From: Pycnococcus provasolii
Lineage: Eukaryota; Chlorophyta; Pseudoscourfieldiophyceae; Pseudoscourfieldiales; Pycnococcaceae
Assembly: GCA_938743325.2 (NCBI GenBank)
Contig: OW568889.1
Location: 372,001-436,000, forward strand
Length of the DNA stretch: 64,000 bases
Direction of reading: 5' to 3'
Shown piece after piece: positions 47,974 to 57,555 of the stretch (the stretch's first letter is position 1; each line of letters starts with the position of its first letter). A program made the position numbers and the translations under genes. The notes below the pieces were generated by a model. It ran no database searches. It was not told the DNA's origin and saw only the letters and a list, made by a program, of their open reading frames with translations.

Positions 47974-50900
47974 ATGAGGCGTGTCGGCGTCGCTGCGCGG
48001 GACGTCGAGCAAGGCCAGACGAGGTCGCCTTCGCTGTCGAGAAGCGGCTCAGGAGGCAAGCCGCCCCTTGCGCCGATCCAACGAGATGTTGGCCAGCGAG
48101 CTACGTACGGGCACCAGAGTGTAGAGAATAACGATCACTCGCACGCGTCGAGGCGTTGGGTATGGATTGTCGTAGTTGTGGTGCTGATTATCGCCGGCGC
48201 GATCGGAGTGGTGTTGTTCGGCGAACACCGCTCGGAAACTTCACCGCATACGCGTGAAACATTCAAGTTGAGCGCTTCGACGCCAAGCACCTTGGATCGG
48301 ACGTCAGCGTCCACGGGGTATGTTTCGCAGGCCGAGTCCGAGCAAATGGCCGATGAGCACGGCGACGCTGCTGACGAGCACACAGCGGAGTCGCCGACGG
48401 AGTCTCACGCGGACGTCGAGGCGGTTGCCGAGGAGCCCGAGCAGATGGCTGACGAGCACGCAGCGGAGTCACCGACGGAGTCTCACGCGGACGTCGAGAC
48501 GGCCGCCGAGGAGCCCGAGCAGATGACTGACTCGCATGAGGAGGTCGAGACGGCCGCCGAGGAGCCTGAGCAGATGGCTGACGAGCACGGCGACGCTGCT
48601 GGCGAGCACACAGCGGAGTCGCCGACGGAGTCTCACGCAGACGTCGAGGCGGCCGCCGAGGAGCCCGAGCAGATGGCTGACAAGCATGAGGAGGTCGAGG
48701 CGGCCGCCGAGGAGCCCGAGCAGATGGCTGACGAGCACGGCGACGCTGCTGACGAGCACGCAGCGGAGTCACCGACGGAGTCTCACGCGGACGTCGAGGC
48801 GGCCGCCGAGGAGCCCGAGCAGATGGCTGACGAGCATGAGGAGGTCGAGACGGCCGCCGAGGAGCCTGAGCAGATGGCTGACTCGCATGAGGAGGTCGAG
48901 ACGGCCGCCGAGGAGCCTGAGCAGATGGCTGACGAGCACGGCGACGCTGCTGACGAGCACACAGCGGAGTCACCGACGGAATCTCACGCGGACGTCGAGG
49001 CGGCCGCCGAGGAGCCTGAGCAGATACCTGACTCGCATGAGGAGGTCGAGACGGCCGCCGAGGAGCCTGAGCAGATGGCTGACGAGCACGGCGACGCTGC
49101 TGGCGAGCACACAGCGGAGTCACCGACGGAATCTCACGTGGACGTCGAGGCGACCGCCGAGGAGCCTGAGCAGGACCTGGCTGACTCATTTCCACCCCCA
49201 GACACACCATTGTCGCCGTTCATGCCGCCACCGCATCCTCCTCCGCTTGCACCTCCACCTGTACCGCCTCCACCGCCTCCTCCACCATTTATCCGCTCTG
49301 CGGTTCAACTTGCCGAACTCAAATCAAATATTGCATTTCCCATAACGCCTAAATTTCATCCGCAAATCACAGAATACTTCATGACTATTCCACGGGGCCT
49401 CCCCAACGTCGTATTAATGGCACGCATGAAAGAGTCCGACGCCGTCCTGAAATTCGACGAGTACTTAATAGGAGCCGATACTCTCGTGCATGGTAGCGGC
49501 GTGATATCAGTTCCTGTGGGTGGATTCACCACCGCAACTTTTACAGTCGAATCCAGGACTAGGATGATAAGTGATTTGACGTCGACATACACAGTCACCA
49601 TTTATCGTCGCTCGGATGATCTCGAAGTACAGGCAACAGATGCACGGTTGACTGCTCTTGTCGTTCAGGCAAACCTTGCGCAGAGACAGACGAAGATACA
49701 GCCCAAATTCAACGCTAAGAGATTGGGCGGGTCTTACACTGTGAAAATTCCACACGAATGGGAGAACTTTCGCTTGCTCGGCATGTCTTTCCCAGGAGCA
49801 GGCAGCGTGATCACAGGAAATCAAGTGCAAAAATTGGAGCTCACCGCAGCCACGGCGGCTTCGGCAGGCTCAACATACACACTGGTTTGCACATTTGCCG
49901 CGGTTGACCCAGGTGCACACATTTTTGTTGATGGGACTGACTGTGGAGTCGATATGGATCACACTCGAGGGCGTGATATAATACGAAAGCTGAAGGTGGG
50001 GCAAAATGACTTCAACATCACTGTGATCAGCGCCAATGGCATGTTCTCTGCCTCGTACTACCTGAATGTATATCGTGAAGCTGACAAGAGCGCTGAATTG
50101 CTCGAAAAAGCAACAAAATCACGAGGAGCTGAAATGCTAAAAACTTTGAATGCAAATCCAGGCAATCAGGCAGTGGCGAGGGCAGCCCACGATAATGACG
50201 CCATCTTCGACTTTCTCAAGGAGAGAATTGAGCGATGCATGGGTGCACCAAATCCATGGACGCCTTTGCTACCCCGGGATATGGACCGGAAACGAAAGCA
50301 CTCGCGTGTGGAGATATCAGACGAGGACGAAACAGGAAAAATCGATTCGATTGTCGATCTTGCGATGAAGACGAGCTTGCGACTTCGCCCACCCGCGAAG
50401 GCGCGCTCACCTCCATCGCCCCGTGAAAAAGACGAGGTTGCAGAGCTTATCGAGCAGCTGGGGATGGGAAGGGTGAATGCTTCAGAGTTTGAGGATTGTG
50501 ATGCAAAGGAATCCTCGGAGGAAAAGGCTATCTGTGAATGCAAGCAGTACAACATATGCAGTAAAAGCACAATGATTGCGATGGATAGAGCTGCGGCACG
50601 CGAGAGGCGAGCACGCACTGCGTCAAATGCGGCGGAGGCTGAACCAGCGGTTGCCAGTGAGAACGAGGACGGGGAAGATGGTCCATCAAGTGGAGCCCGT
50701 AGATTGCTCGGTGGTGCCGCTGCGCGCGAAGTTGCGAGACAGTTTGCTCGATTGAAGGATTCAAATGATCGTGCTAAGCCATCTGATGCTCCGAAGCCGG
50801 CGTTCCAACTCATGCAGCAGCGTGTACACGACAATACAGGCCAGTTCTTTCCTGACGGAACATCACGTGAAATCAATGCTATCGAGCGCAAGGTTGCTGG

Positions 50901-51921
50901 GTGCCTGCGCGATTTTTCGAGTTGCCCGTTGAGCGCTGATGAGATGACAAAAACGCTCATGATGCTCAAATCTATGTCTCGATTTTCAAAAGCTCGTTTG
51001 CGCTGCGCAACACTGGGCGGAGCGGACTGCTCCTCGTCTTCAACAACAAATCCTGAGACGGGCTCGGGTGCATCGGCATTGAAGCGTATCCGTGCTGCTG
51101 GCATCTTTTCACCCTTACCAACACGACGGCTCCGCACATGTGCGGTTGTTGGAAATGCGCCCGGAGTTGCGCTCTCGACACTCAACGGTGGTGCCATCAA
51201 CCGACATGACGCCGTTTTTCGAGTTAACCTTGCACCAACGCTTGGTTATGAGCGCCACGTCGGCAATCGTACGTTCGTGCGCGTAATGGACGCGCGCACG
51301 CTCCGTAAGTTCACGGATACCGCGCGCGGCAACATGCCGCAGCCGTCGCTCCTTCATCACGATCTGCATCTTGATTCCCTTGACTCGACGTACCACCACT
51401 TCGGCATTGCCTCACCCAACGATGGCATAGGTGGCTGGGCCTTGTGGCACTACGGTATGTTTAGCGACCATTCGCGGGATTCACAAATCCTTTCCATGAC
51501 AAAACGTGTTGCACAGGCTGGCCAGGCATTACACGTGGTGCATCCTGACATGATATCGTGGCAGGCTGACGCGGCATTTTCGTTAATGCGAGATACGATT
51601 CGCCTTGGCATGGCCCCGAAGCGTGGTCCAGGCTCCGGTTGGGGCTATCCCACCTTTGCATCGCTTAGCTCTGGCATGCACGCGCTGTTGATGGCGACGC
51701 AGATGTGCGATCGCGTCAACGTGTTTGGGTTCTCGCTGGCAGCAACGAGTGCGGCTGTGCCTGGTGCCGTAGCGGCAACGGCTGACGGTGTGCCTCGGCG
51801 ATACTACGGAGCAGTTGCTGACTCAGAAAAGCCAGGATTGTGGCGAAATCATGCGTGGCAATTCGAGGCAAACGCGTTGAAGCTCCTCGCTCTTAGCGGC
51901 GCGGTCAATGTTTGCTCATGA
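47974..51921 (+). CDS. GT29 sialyltransferase-like protein with acidic repeats and cadherin-like beta-sandwich domains
   Basis: The 1,315-aa type II membrane protein starts at ATG 47974; the TTG-initiated extension was rejected. A single anchor (about 65-84, VVVVVLIIAGAIGVVLF) follows a short cytosolic tail. Acidic tandem repeats (about 123-406) built on EEPEQMADEHGDAADEH and EEPEQMADSHEEVE form a stalk, followed by a Pro run. Two cadherin-like beta-sandwich domains (about 446-546 and 556-702) carry the YTVTIYR-type ending. The C-terminal GT29 domain (about 1050-1315) shows the L motif (CAVVGNAPGV, then NRHDAVFRVN), the S motif (GWGYPTFASLSSG, then CDRVNVFGF) and the terminal HAWQFE (H-x4-E). 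GT29 enzymes transfer sialic acid or related acids in the Golgi; the donor here is unknown. It converges with the AAA gene, 35 bp away. Confidence 0.9.
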   Translation: MRRVGVAARDVEQGQTRSPSLSRSGSGGKPPLAPIQRDVGQRATYGHQSVENNDHSHASRRWVWIVVVVVLIIAGAIGVVLFGEHRSETSPHTRETFKLSASTPSTLDRTSASTGYVSQAESEQMADEHGDAADEHTAESPTESHADVEAVAEEPEQMADEHAAESPTESHADVETAAEEPEQMTDSHEEVETAAEEPEQMADEHGDAAGEHTAESPTESHADVEAAAEEPEQMADKHEEVEAAAEEPEQMADEHGDAADEHAAESPTESHADVEAAAEEPEQMADEHEEVETAAEEPEQMADSHEEVETAAEEPEQMADEHGDAADEHTAESPTESHADVEAAAEEPEQIPDSHEEVETAAEEPEQMADEHGDAAGEHTAESPTESHVDVEATAEEPEQDLADSFPPPDTPLSPFMPPPHPPPLAPPPVPPPPPPPPFIRSAVQLAELKSNIAFPITPKFHPQITEYFMTIPRGLPNVVLMARMKESDAVLKFDEYLIGADTLVHGSGVISVPVGGFTTATFTVESRTRMISDLTSTYTVTIYRRSDDLEVQATDARLTALVVQANLAQRQTKIQPKFNAKRLGGSYTVKIPHEWENFRLLGMSFPGAGSVITGNQVQKLELTAATAASAGSTYTLVCTFAAVDPGAHIFVDGTDCGVDMDHTRGRDIIRKLKVGQNDFNITVISANGMFSASYYLNVYREADKSAELLEKATKSRGAEMLKTLNANPGNQAVARAAHDNDAIFDFLKERIERCMGAPNPWTPLLPRDMDRKRKHSRVEISDEDETGKIDSIVDLAMKTSLRLRPPAKARSPPSPREKDEVAELIEQLGMGRVNASEFEDCDAKESSEEKAICECKQYNICSKSTMIAMDRAAARERRARTASNAAEAEPAVASENEDGEDGPSSGARRLLGGAAAREVARQFARLKDSNDRAKPSDAPKPAFQLMQQRVHDNTGQFFPDGTSREINAIERKVAGCLRDFSSCPLSADEMTKTLMMLKSMSRFSKARLRCATLGGADCSSSSTTNPETGSGASALKRIRAAGIFSPLPTRRLRTCAVVGNAPGVALSTLNGGAINRHDAVFRVNLAPTLGYERHVGNRTFVRVMDARTLRKFTDTARGNMPQPSLLHHDLHLDSLDSTYHHFGIASPNDGIGGWALWHYGMFSDHSRDSQILSMTKRVAQAGQALHVVHPDMISWQADAAFSLMRDTIRLGMAPKRGPGSGWGYPTFASLSSGMHALLMATQMCDRVNVFGFSLAATSAAVPGAVAATADGVPRRYYGAVADSEKPGLWRNHAWQFEANALKLLALSGAVNVCS
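48340..49190 (+). repeat. Coding tandem repeats of the acidic stalk
   Basis: Two interleaved unit types encode a long block (EQMADEHGDAADEH, then AESPTESHADVE) and a short block (EQMADSHEEVETAAEE). Copies are near-identical at DNA level over about 850 bp, which indicates recent length change. Confidence 0.88.
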
Positions 51922-51956
51922 CAATTTTCCTTTCTTATGCTACAAATTATTTTTTC

Positions 51957-53840
51957 TCACCATGTTGTACAAATGTGCTCACCCCGTCGTGCAGCTTCAA
52001 CAGCTGAAGCTGAACAGTGTCGATAGCGCATTAACAGACTCTGTAGCTCCGCCACGGAAAATTTGTCTGGTTCAATGCAAGCGCTGAAAGCTCGCGATCT
52101 TGTATCTAGCTGGTCGTCAATACGATGGTTGAGGCGCACGTCAGATGCGATCACTTCTTTCGTCACCTCGCTCTCTTCCTCCTTTTCCTCCTCGGGCGCG
52201 GCAATGTCACCGTCCTTCGCATAGAAACTCAAGAAGAGTCGTCGTGCCATGTCAATCGAAGCAAGAGGCAAGCGAAAACGAAGATCCACTCGACCAGGTC
52301 GAACGAGAGAAGGTACAAGCACATCGGGAAAGTTAGTGGTCATTATGATGATTCGCGACTCGTTGGAGAGCGCGGCACCATCCAGCACTTCTAGTATGCC
52401 GGCAAGTGTAATGCCATGCCGACCCACCAACTCGGTACGAGAGGGCCCTTCCCCATTGGTTGTCAGCTCGTGAGGCAGAGCAGCGTCCACGTCCTCCATC
52501 AAAATGATGGATCGCGGCGCAGTCGTCCTAATCAGGTGAAAAAGCGCATCATCACTCGCTAGTGATCCAAGGCGCAGGGTGTATAGAGAGCACCTAAGCT
52601 CTCCTGCCAAAGCAAAAGCAAGGCTCGTCTTCCCACAGCCTGGCGGACCATAAAAAAGGTAGCCTCGGCGCCATGGAATGCCTCGCTCGGCGTACCACCG
52701 TTCGCCCTTGAGGAACATATGAGCGTCGCGAAGGACTCGATTTCCTTCTCCACTGGGAAGAACGACGCTTCGCAGCGGCCGGCTTGGTCTCTTTCCCGCG
52801 TCTCTCCACTCGGGAAGTGGCTCAGACCAACTCATACCTCCGGACGCATTTCTTGGGCCGGAATTGGCGGTGAATGGCGCGTACACTTGGGTGTGACGCA
52901 AAGCGTCCACCCTCCCGAGCGCTAGAAGCGACTCAATTGTGGCATCAGCCACAGACGGCCGCGCAAACACAGAAAAGACGAGCGGACTCGATCCTCCGAC
53001 GCCACTATCCATGGAATGCATCACAGATGAGCTGCCGTGTGGACCGCTAGGAGCGCCAACGTTTGCTAGAGGATGAGTCATAGGACCCAGCCTGAGCACT
53101 TGCTGAGCACCGTCCGCTCCACCGGAGTCGAGCCAGTTCAGCACACCCAGAATTTGGCTTGTCCACGATATCTTTTTGACAGTCTTCTCCGTGGCAGCGT
53201 GGTTTTCCGCCGCGACGTCTGCATCTCCGCCTGCAAGCATATCGTCCATAGCTAAGTCCGCGAGGTTGCCTCCTTGTAGCCTGTACGCGAACATCGCTAC
53301 CCCGTTGTGCGACGTGAGCACGCCACGCCTTAGAGCTGGGGCGGCTATGTAAGGACGCCGAGGCGTGGTGCCGACTTCTCCTATTCGTGCCGCGAGCACC
53401 GTGCGTTCGGTATGCGACCGACTCTCAGGCTGCGAACGCACGAACCGAACCGCCGCAAAGTACGCGGGAGAACCGAAAGGAATAAGATACGTAGTCGACA
53501 ACGCCCGCCTAGCAGCATCAAGAAGCGAGCGTGAAAATCTGTATCCAGTCGACGCTAAGAATCCTGCTATTGCAAGCGACAGACTTCCCCCCACGAAGTC
53601 GTTTTGTGTTAATGCACGCCACAGCGAGTCCCACCAGCTCCACCTTGTCGTGGTGGTGATCAGAGGCGCCTGTACGTGCTGCGTTTGATGCCTCCCCCAT
53701 CGCCACGGTGGTGCTGGCACCACCACCACGGCGGTCGCCACTAAGGCGAGCACAACACTCGTCGCCACAAACCACCGTTTCATCTCCGCCCTACAATGAT
53801 CCCAGAAGATTGTGGAAGGGGTTTTTGGCTTGCATGCCAT
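51957..53840 (-). CDS. BCS1: BCS1-like AAA ATPase
   Basis: The 627-aa protein has a C-terminal AAA module of BCS1 type. It shows GYLFYGPPGCGKTS (K404), the Walker B segment SIILMEDVDAA (about 450), MTTNFPDVLVPSLVRPGRVDLRF with sensor and Arg residues, and a helical lid. BCS1 translocates the folded Rieske protein across the mitochondrial inner membrane. Plant relatives also occur elsewhere in the cell. Two N-terminal hydrophobic stretches (about 22-45 and 85-105) could anchor it. The BCS1 middle domain is recognisable only in part (MSWSEPLPEWRDAGKRPSRPLRSVVLP leading to WYAERGIPWRRG). The ATG at 53838-53840 starts the frame. Its 3' end nearly touches the sialyltransferase gene. Confidence 0.88.
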   Translation of the reverse strand: MACKPKTPSTIFWDHCRAEMKRWFVATSVVLALVATAVVVVPAPPWRWGRHQTQHVQAPLITTTTRWSWWDSLWRALTQNDFVGGSLSLAIAGFLASTGYRFSRSLLDAARRALSTTYLIPFGSPAYFAAVRFVRSQPESRSHTERTVLAARIGEVGTTPRRPYIAAPALRRGVLTSHNGVAMFAYRLQGGNLADLAMDDMLAGGDADVAAENHAATEKTVKKISWTSQILGVLNWLDSGGADGAQQVLRLGPMTHPLANVGAPSGPHGSSSVMHSMDSGVGGSSPLVFSVFARPSVADATIESLLALGRVDALRHTQVYAPFTANSGPRNASGGMSWSEPLPEWRDAGKRPSRPLRSVVLPSGEGNRVLRDAHMFLKGERWYAERGIPWRRGYLFYGPPGCGKTSLAFALAGELRCSLYTLRLGSLASDDALFHLIRTTAPRSIILMEDVDAALPHELTTNGEGPSRTELVGRHGITLAGILEVLDGAALSNESRIIIMTTNFPDVLVPSLVRPGRVDLRFRLPLASIDMARRLFLSFYAKDGDIAAPEEEKEEESEVTKEVIASDVRLNHRIDDQLDTRSRAFSACIEPDKFSVAELQSLLMRYRHCSASAVEAARRGEHICTTW

Positions 53841-53994
53841 TTAGGGTTTAAGATGACCGTTGCCTTTTTTGCATGCAACGTCCACTCGATTCGTCCCCTT
53901 GATTGCCAGGTGCGTGGTTTGACCGAGTCCAGGAGTGGGGACGGGGCATGCCCTTTTATGTGAAACAACACCCCACTTCCATTTCCACTTCAAC

Positions 53995-56900
53995 ATGCTC
54001 ATCGAACACTCCATCTCCTCGCGCGCTACGTGCAGAGGATGCGGATCCAAGATACTCGTGCAAGCTGTGCGCGTCGGGGAGACTTCCTTCCACCCCGTGT
54101 ACGGAGAAACGACGGCGTGGAAGCACTTCTGCTGCTCCAAGCTACAGAACGCGAACGCTGACAAGTGCAGGCGCACGCCGGGATTCGCGATGCTCAGGCC
54201 AGATGCGCAGCAAGCCATCGTCAGCAAAAGTGTCTCCGCCAAAACTCAAACGTTCGGATGCGGCGAAGCGGAAGTCCAGGCTTCCGGCATGGCGACGGGT
54301 GCTGCCGTTCAGGTCGTCGCGGAGACGAGCGCCATCGCGCCGTCGCAGGTCCGCTCCCCAGCTCGTCCAGGGGCGTCGCAGCCTTCGCAATCGTCACAGC
54401 CTTCGCAATCACAGCAGCAGCCTACTGACGACGACATTTTTCACGGACTCTTCTCTTGCGATATAGTAGGCTGCCGTTACTACAGCGGCGTCGCACACCG
54501 TGGCGAGTACGTCACGCTCGAAAGGGAGCCGCACAACCCGTACGACCGCAACGCTGTCAAAGTGCTCAACATGAACGGCATGCAGGTGGGGCACATTCCG
54601 CGCACCGTAGCCACCGGCTTGGCCAAAGTGATGGACGTCGCGAGCTTGACGCCCCCTCGCGTGGAGGGCACCATTCCCCGCGACGCGTCCAACGTCTTCA
54701 CGATTCCCGTCGTGATTCGCATCTACGGCAGCGCGGCTGATCGCGCTTGGGTGGTAACTACGATGAAGAAGGCGGGCATCGTGCTGCGCGAGGACGAAGC
54801 ACCCTCGGGAGCAAGTGGTGGTGCAGGTGGTGGATATGGCGGTGGTGGTGGTGGCCCGGCGCGAGGCACGTCTTATGTCGCTGATCCTGCCAAGAGCCAA
54901 CGCGAGCTTGATGCGCTATTCGACGAACTCTCGAAACAAGTCGACATCAGCAATCTGCCATACGACCCGCAACGTGACACGCCCGCGCTCACGGCTAATC
55001 TTCGCAAGCACCAACGTGATGGAGTCGCCTGGATGCTGAGCAGGGAACGTCAGGCGGCGAACACGCTTCCGCCGTTCTTCGAAGAGCGCGTCGAGAGGGG
55101 CACGACTGTGTACTACAACAGCATCACGTGCAGCACGCAACCGAGCCGCCCACCGCCTGTGTTGGGCGGTCTGCTTGCAGACGACATGGGAAATGGCAAG
55201 ACGGTGCAGACGCTTGCGACTCTGCTCGCCAATCCGCCGCCTGGCGTCATCTACGAAGGCGACAACAACACTGACGAAGGCGACGGCGATGGCGACTGGA
55301 ATCTTGCAGAAACAGCCGCGTCTGTGGTTAGCGGGGCAAAGCGTCGCTTGGCGGAGGCTTTCGGGTCCGGCGGCAGCGCCAGCGCACAACCACCACCACC
55401 ACCGACGACGACAACGACTACTGCGCTTCCAGCAAGCCTCGTGGATGCTCTGGCAGGCGCGTCATCAGAGGCTGAGCTCGCGAAACGCACAGGTGCTGAT
55501 CTCAAGGCAATGTGCAAGATGGCGGAGGTTTCGCCGAATGGCACGAAGGCGAAAATGGCGTCGCGCATCTGGAAATTCATTCAGGAGAATGGTGGGCTGC
55601 CATCCTCCTCCTCCGGTGCTCCTCCAGCTCCCGCCGCTGCCGCCGCCGCCGCCGCACCGCCGCCGCCAGCGCGGGCTGCGCCTGCGCAGAAAAAGCGCAA
55701 AACGACAACGCCCGCCGCTTCAGATCGTCGCGGCACACTGATCGTCGCTCCCATGGGAGTCATTGACAATTGGGAAAGGCAGATTGAGGAGCACGTGAAG
55801 CCGAATACGCTCCGCGTCGTCATCTGGCACGGCGCTGACAGGCACGCGCGCGCCGCGGAGCTCAGCACCGCCGACGTTGTGATCACGTCGTACGCTACGC
55901 TCCTGGGAGAGCTCGACGCTGTCATGGCTGCACGCGAAGGTGGTCGCCCGCCACCACAGGGACATGTGCTTTCGATCAAGTGGCATCGTGCTGTGCTGGA
56001 TGAAGCTCACGTCTGTCGCAACCGACGCACGAAAAGCTTTCAATCTATTTGCCAAATTGATGCGACGCACAGGTGGTGCCTCACTGGAACGCCTTTGCAG
56101 AACAAGGCTGACGACGTCTTTGGAATTCTCGCCTTCCTTCGCTGCGCACCGCTCGGAGATTGGGCGATTTTCAATCGAGCTGTCAGTCGACCCATCCGCG
56201 ACGGTCACGACGAAGGTCTCGCGCGTCTGCGCGTGCAGCTCAAAACGCTATCTCTGCGACGAGGCAAGCATGTGCTTGGCGATGAGCTGCCGCCGAAGAC
56301 GATCAAAGTGCAGAAGGTCAATCTGCACGGCACGACGCGCGATGCGTATGATACGCTTTACAGCTCGGCACGCTCGGTGGTGGCAGCTGCGTTCGAAAGC
56401 GGCGTCGCTCAGAAAGAGTACATGACAATTCTCGAGCTTATCACGCGCCTTCGCCAGTCGTGCTGCGCTCGCTCGCTCGTTCCTCGCGAGAGGCTCGAGC
56501 AGGCGGAGAAGGTGCTGAAGAGCCTCGGTGATTCGGGCAAGGGCAAGGCGAAAGCTTTGACTGCCGATGAGGTGTCGAGCCTGTTCGCCAAGCTCAAGGA
56601 TGTGCTTGGCGATGGCGACGATCCTAACAGCCAAATGGCAAACGAGTGTGCGGTCTGCCTAATGCCACAGACGAACGAAGAGGCTCGCATTCTACGCGCC
56701 TGCTCGCACGCGTTCTGCTCCGCATGCCTCGACACGATATTGGCCACGGATCCACTGGCTCGCAGTCAGGGAAAGGCGAAGTGTCCGCTGTGCCGGAGCC
56801 TCTTTGCAAAGGGCGACATCGTCTCTGCCAAGGAGCTGTCAAAAAGTTGTGCCGCCCCCCTTCCCAAAGAAGACGTTCTCGATCAGGCAATGATGACTTC

Positions 56901-57432
56901 GAGTTCACAGGATTCTCCCCCTCCGAAGGTGGCGACGATTCTTGACTTGCTCGGCGAGATGCCCAGCGACGAGTGTGCAGTCATCTTCAGCGGCTTCACG
57001 AAGTTTCTCGATGTCATCGAGACTCACCTAAAATCGAAGTGGAGCTATGCTCGCATCGACGGCTCGAAGAGCGCCAAGGACCGCGCGACTGCTCAAGAAG
57101 CTTTGCGCAACGGTTCCGCGCGCGTCCTACTCGTCAGCACACGCGCGGGTGGCGTGGGTCTCAACCTCACACGTGCGAACCATGTGATCATGGCCGATCT
57201 GTGGTGGAACGCCGCGGTTGATGAGCAAGCTTGGGACAGGTGCCATCGTCTTGGTCAGAAGCGTCCAGTAATGGTGCACCGACTCATCGCCGATGACACG
57301 CTTGAGGAGAGGCTTCTGAAGTTGCAGGAGGCGAAGGCGGCGCTCGGTGCAGGAGCTATGCGCAAGCTCAGTCCCCAGGAGGCTGCCAAGGCGCGTCTGG
57401 AGGACCTCAGGAAGATTTTTGAGGTGGAGTGA
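53995..57432 (+). CDS. RAD5: Rad5/HLTF-like SNF2 helicase and RING ubiquitin ligase
   Basis: The 1,145-aa protein has the HIRAN-SNF2-RING layout of Rad5/HLTF, which polyubiquitinates PCNA and remodels stalled forks. An N-terminal PARP-type zinc-finger-like segment (SSRATCRGCGSKI, then WKHFCC, about 8-45) is followed by HIRAN (about 148-236, VGCRYYSGVAHRGEYVTL and EPHNPYDRNAVKV). SNF2 motifs are DDMGNGKT (K402), VLDEAHVCRN (about 668) and LTGTPLQNK. The RING (about 885-939) has CAVC, CSHAFCSACL and CPLC. The C-terminal helicase half has RAGGVGLNLTRA and QAWDRCHRLGQ. A SAP-like segment (about 490-535) sits between motifs I and Ia among low-complexity sequence. ATG 53995 is the first in frame; upstream there is only GTG. 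Confidence 0.95.
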   Translation: MLIEHSISSRATCRGCGSKILVQAVRVGETSFHPVYGETTAWKHFCCSKLQNANADKCRRTPGFAMLRPDAQQAIVSKSVSAKTQTFGCGEAEVQASGMATGAAVQVVAETSAIAPSQVRSPARPGASQPSQSSQPSQSQQQPTDDDIFHGLFSCDIVGCRYYSGVAHRGEYVTLEREPHNPYDRNAVKVLNMNGMQVGHIPRTVATGLAKVMDVASLTPPRVEGTIPRDASNVFTIPVVIRIYGSAADRAWVVTTMKKAGIVLREDEAPSGASGGAGGGYGGGGGGPARGTSYVADPAKSQRELDALFDELSKQVDISNLPYDPQRDTPALTANLRKHQRDGVAWMLSRERQAANTLPPFFEERVERGTTVYYNSITCSTQPSRPPPVLGGLLADDMGNGKTVQTLATLLANPPPGVIYEGDNNTDEGDGDGDWNLAETAASVVSGAKRRLAEAFGSGGSASAQPPPPPTTTTTTALPASLVDALAGASSEAELAKRTGADLKAMCKMAEVSPNGTKAKMASRIWKFIQENGGLPSSSSGAPPAPAAAAAAAAPPPPARAAPAQKKRKTTTPAASDRRGTLIVAPMGVIDNWERQIEEHVKPNTLRVVIWHGADRHARAAELSTADVVITSYATLLGELDAVMAAREGGRPPPQGHVLSIKWHRAVLDEAHVCRNRRTKSFQSICQIDATHRWCLTGTPLQNKADDVFGILAFLRCAPLGDWAIFNRAVSRPIRDGHDEGLARLRVQLKTLSLRRGKHVLGDELPPKTIKVQKVNLHGTTRDAYDTLYSSARSVVAAAFESGVAQKEYMTILELITRLRQSCCARSLVPRERLEQAEKVLKSLGDSGKGKAKALTADEVSSLFAKLKDVLGDGDDPNSQMANECAVCLMPQTNEEARILRACSHAFCSACLDTILATDPLARSQGKAKCPLCRSLFAKGDIVSAKELSKSCAAPLPKEDVLDQAMMTSSSQDSPPPKVATILDLLGEMPSDECAVIFSGFTKFLDVIETHLKSKWSYARIDGSKSAKDRATAQEALRNGSARVLLVSTRAGGVGLNLTRANHVIMADLWWNAAVDEQAWDRCHRLGQKRPVMVHRLIADDTLEERLLKLQEAKAALGAGAMRKLSPQEAAKARLEDLRKIFEVE

Positions 57433-57496
57433 GAGATCGTCCACGCTAGATTTGTTGAAAGAAAGAACTTGTTGCGATTTGTTGTTGTTTCAAAAA

Positions 57497-57543
57497 GATT
57501 GGGCAAAGTAAAGCAAACTCAATTACTGAATAAGCCATCTTAC
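57497..57543 (-). repeat. 3'-end dispersed element, copy C (truncated)
   Basis: On the minus strand it reads TAAGATGGCTTATTCAGTAA then a GCTTTACTTTGCCCAA core, beginning 12 nt after the tafazzin stop. The distal GGTCGTCCATTCAC part is absent. It lies between two convergent genes. Confidence 0.7.
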
Positions 57544-57555
57544 AAGAAAATAGTC

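Noticed and set aside
48263-49210. 315-codon minus-strand Arg/Pro-rich ORF
   Set aside because: It is the antisense shadow of the acidic stalk repeats of the sialyltransferase gene.
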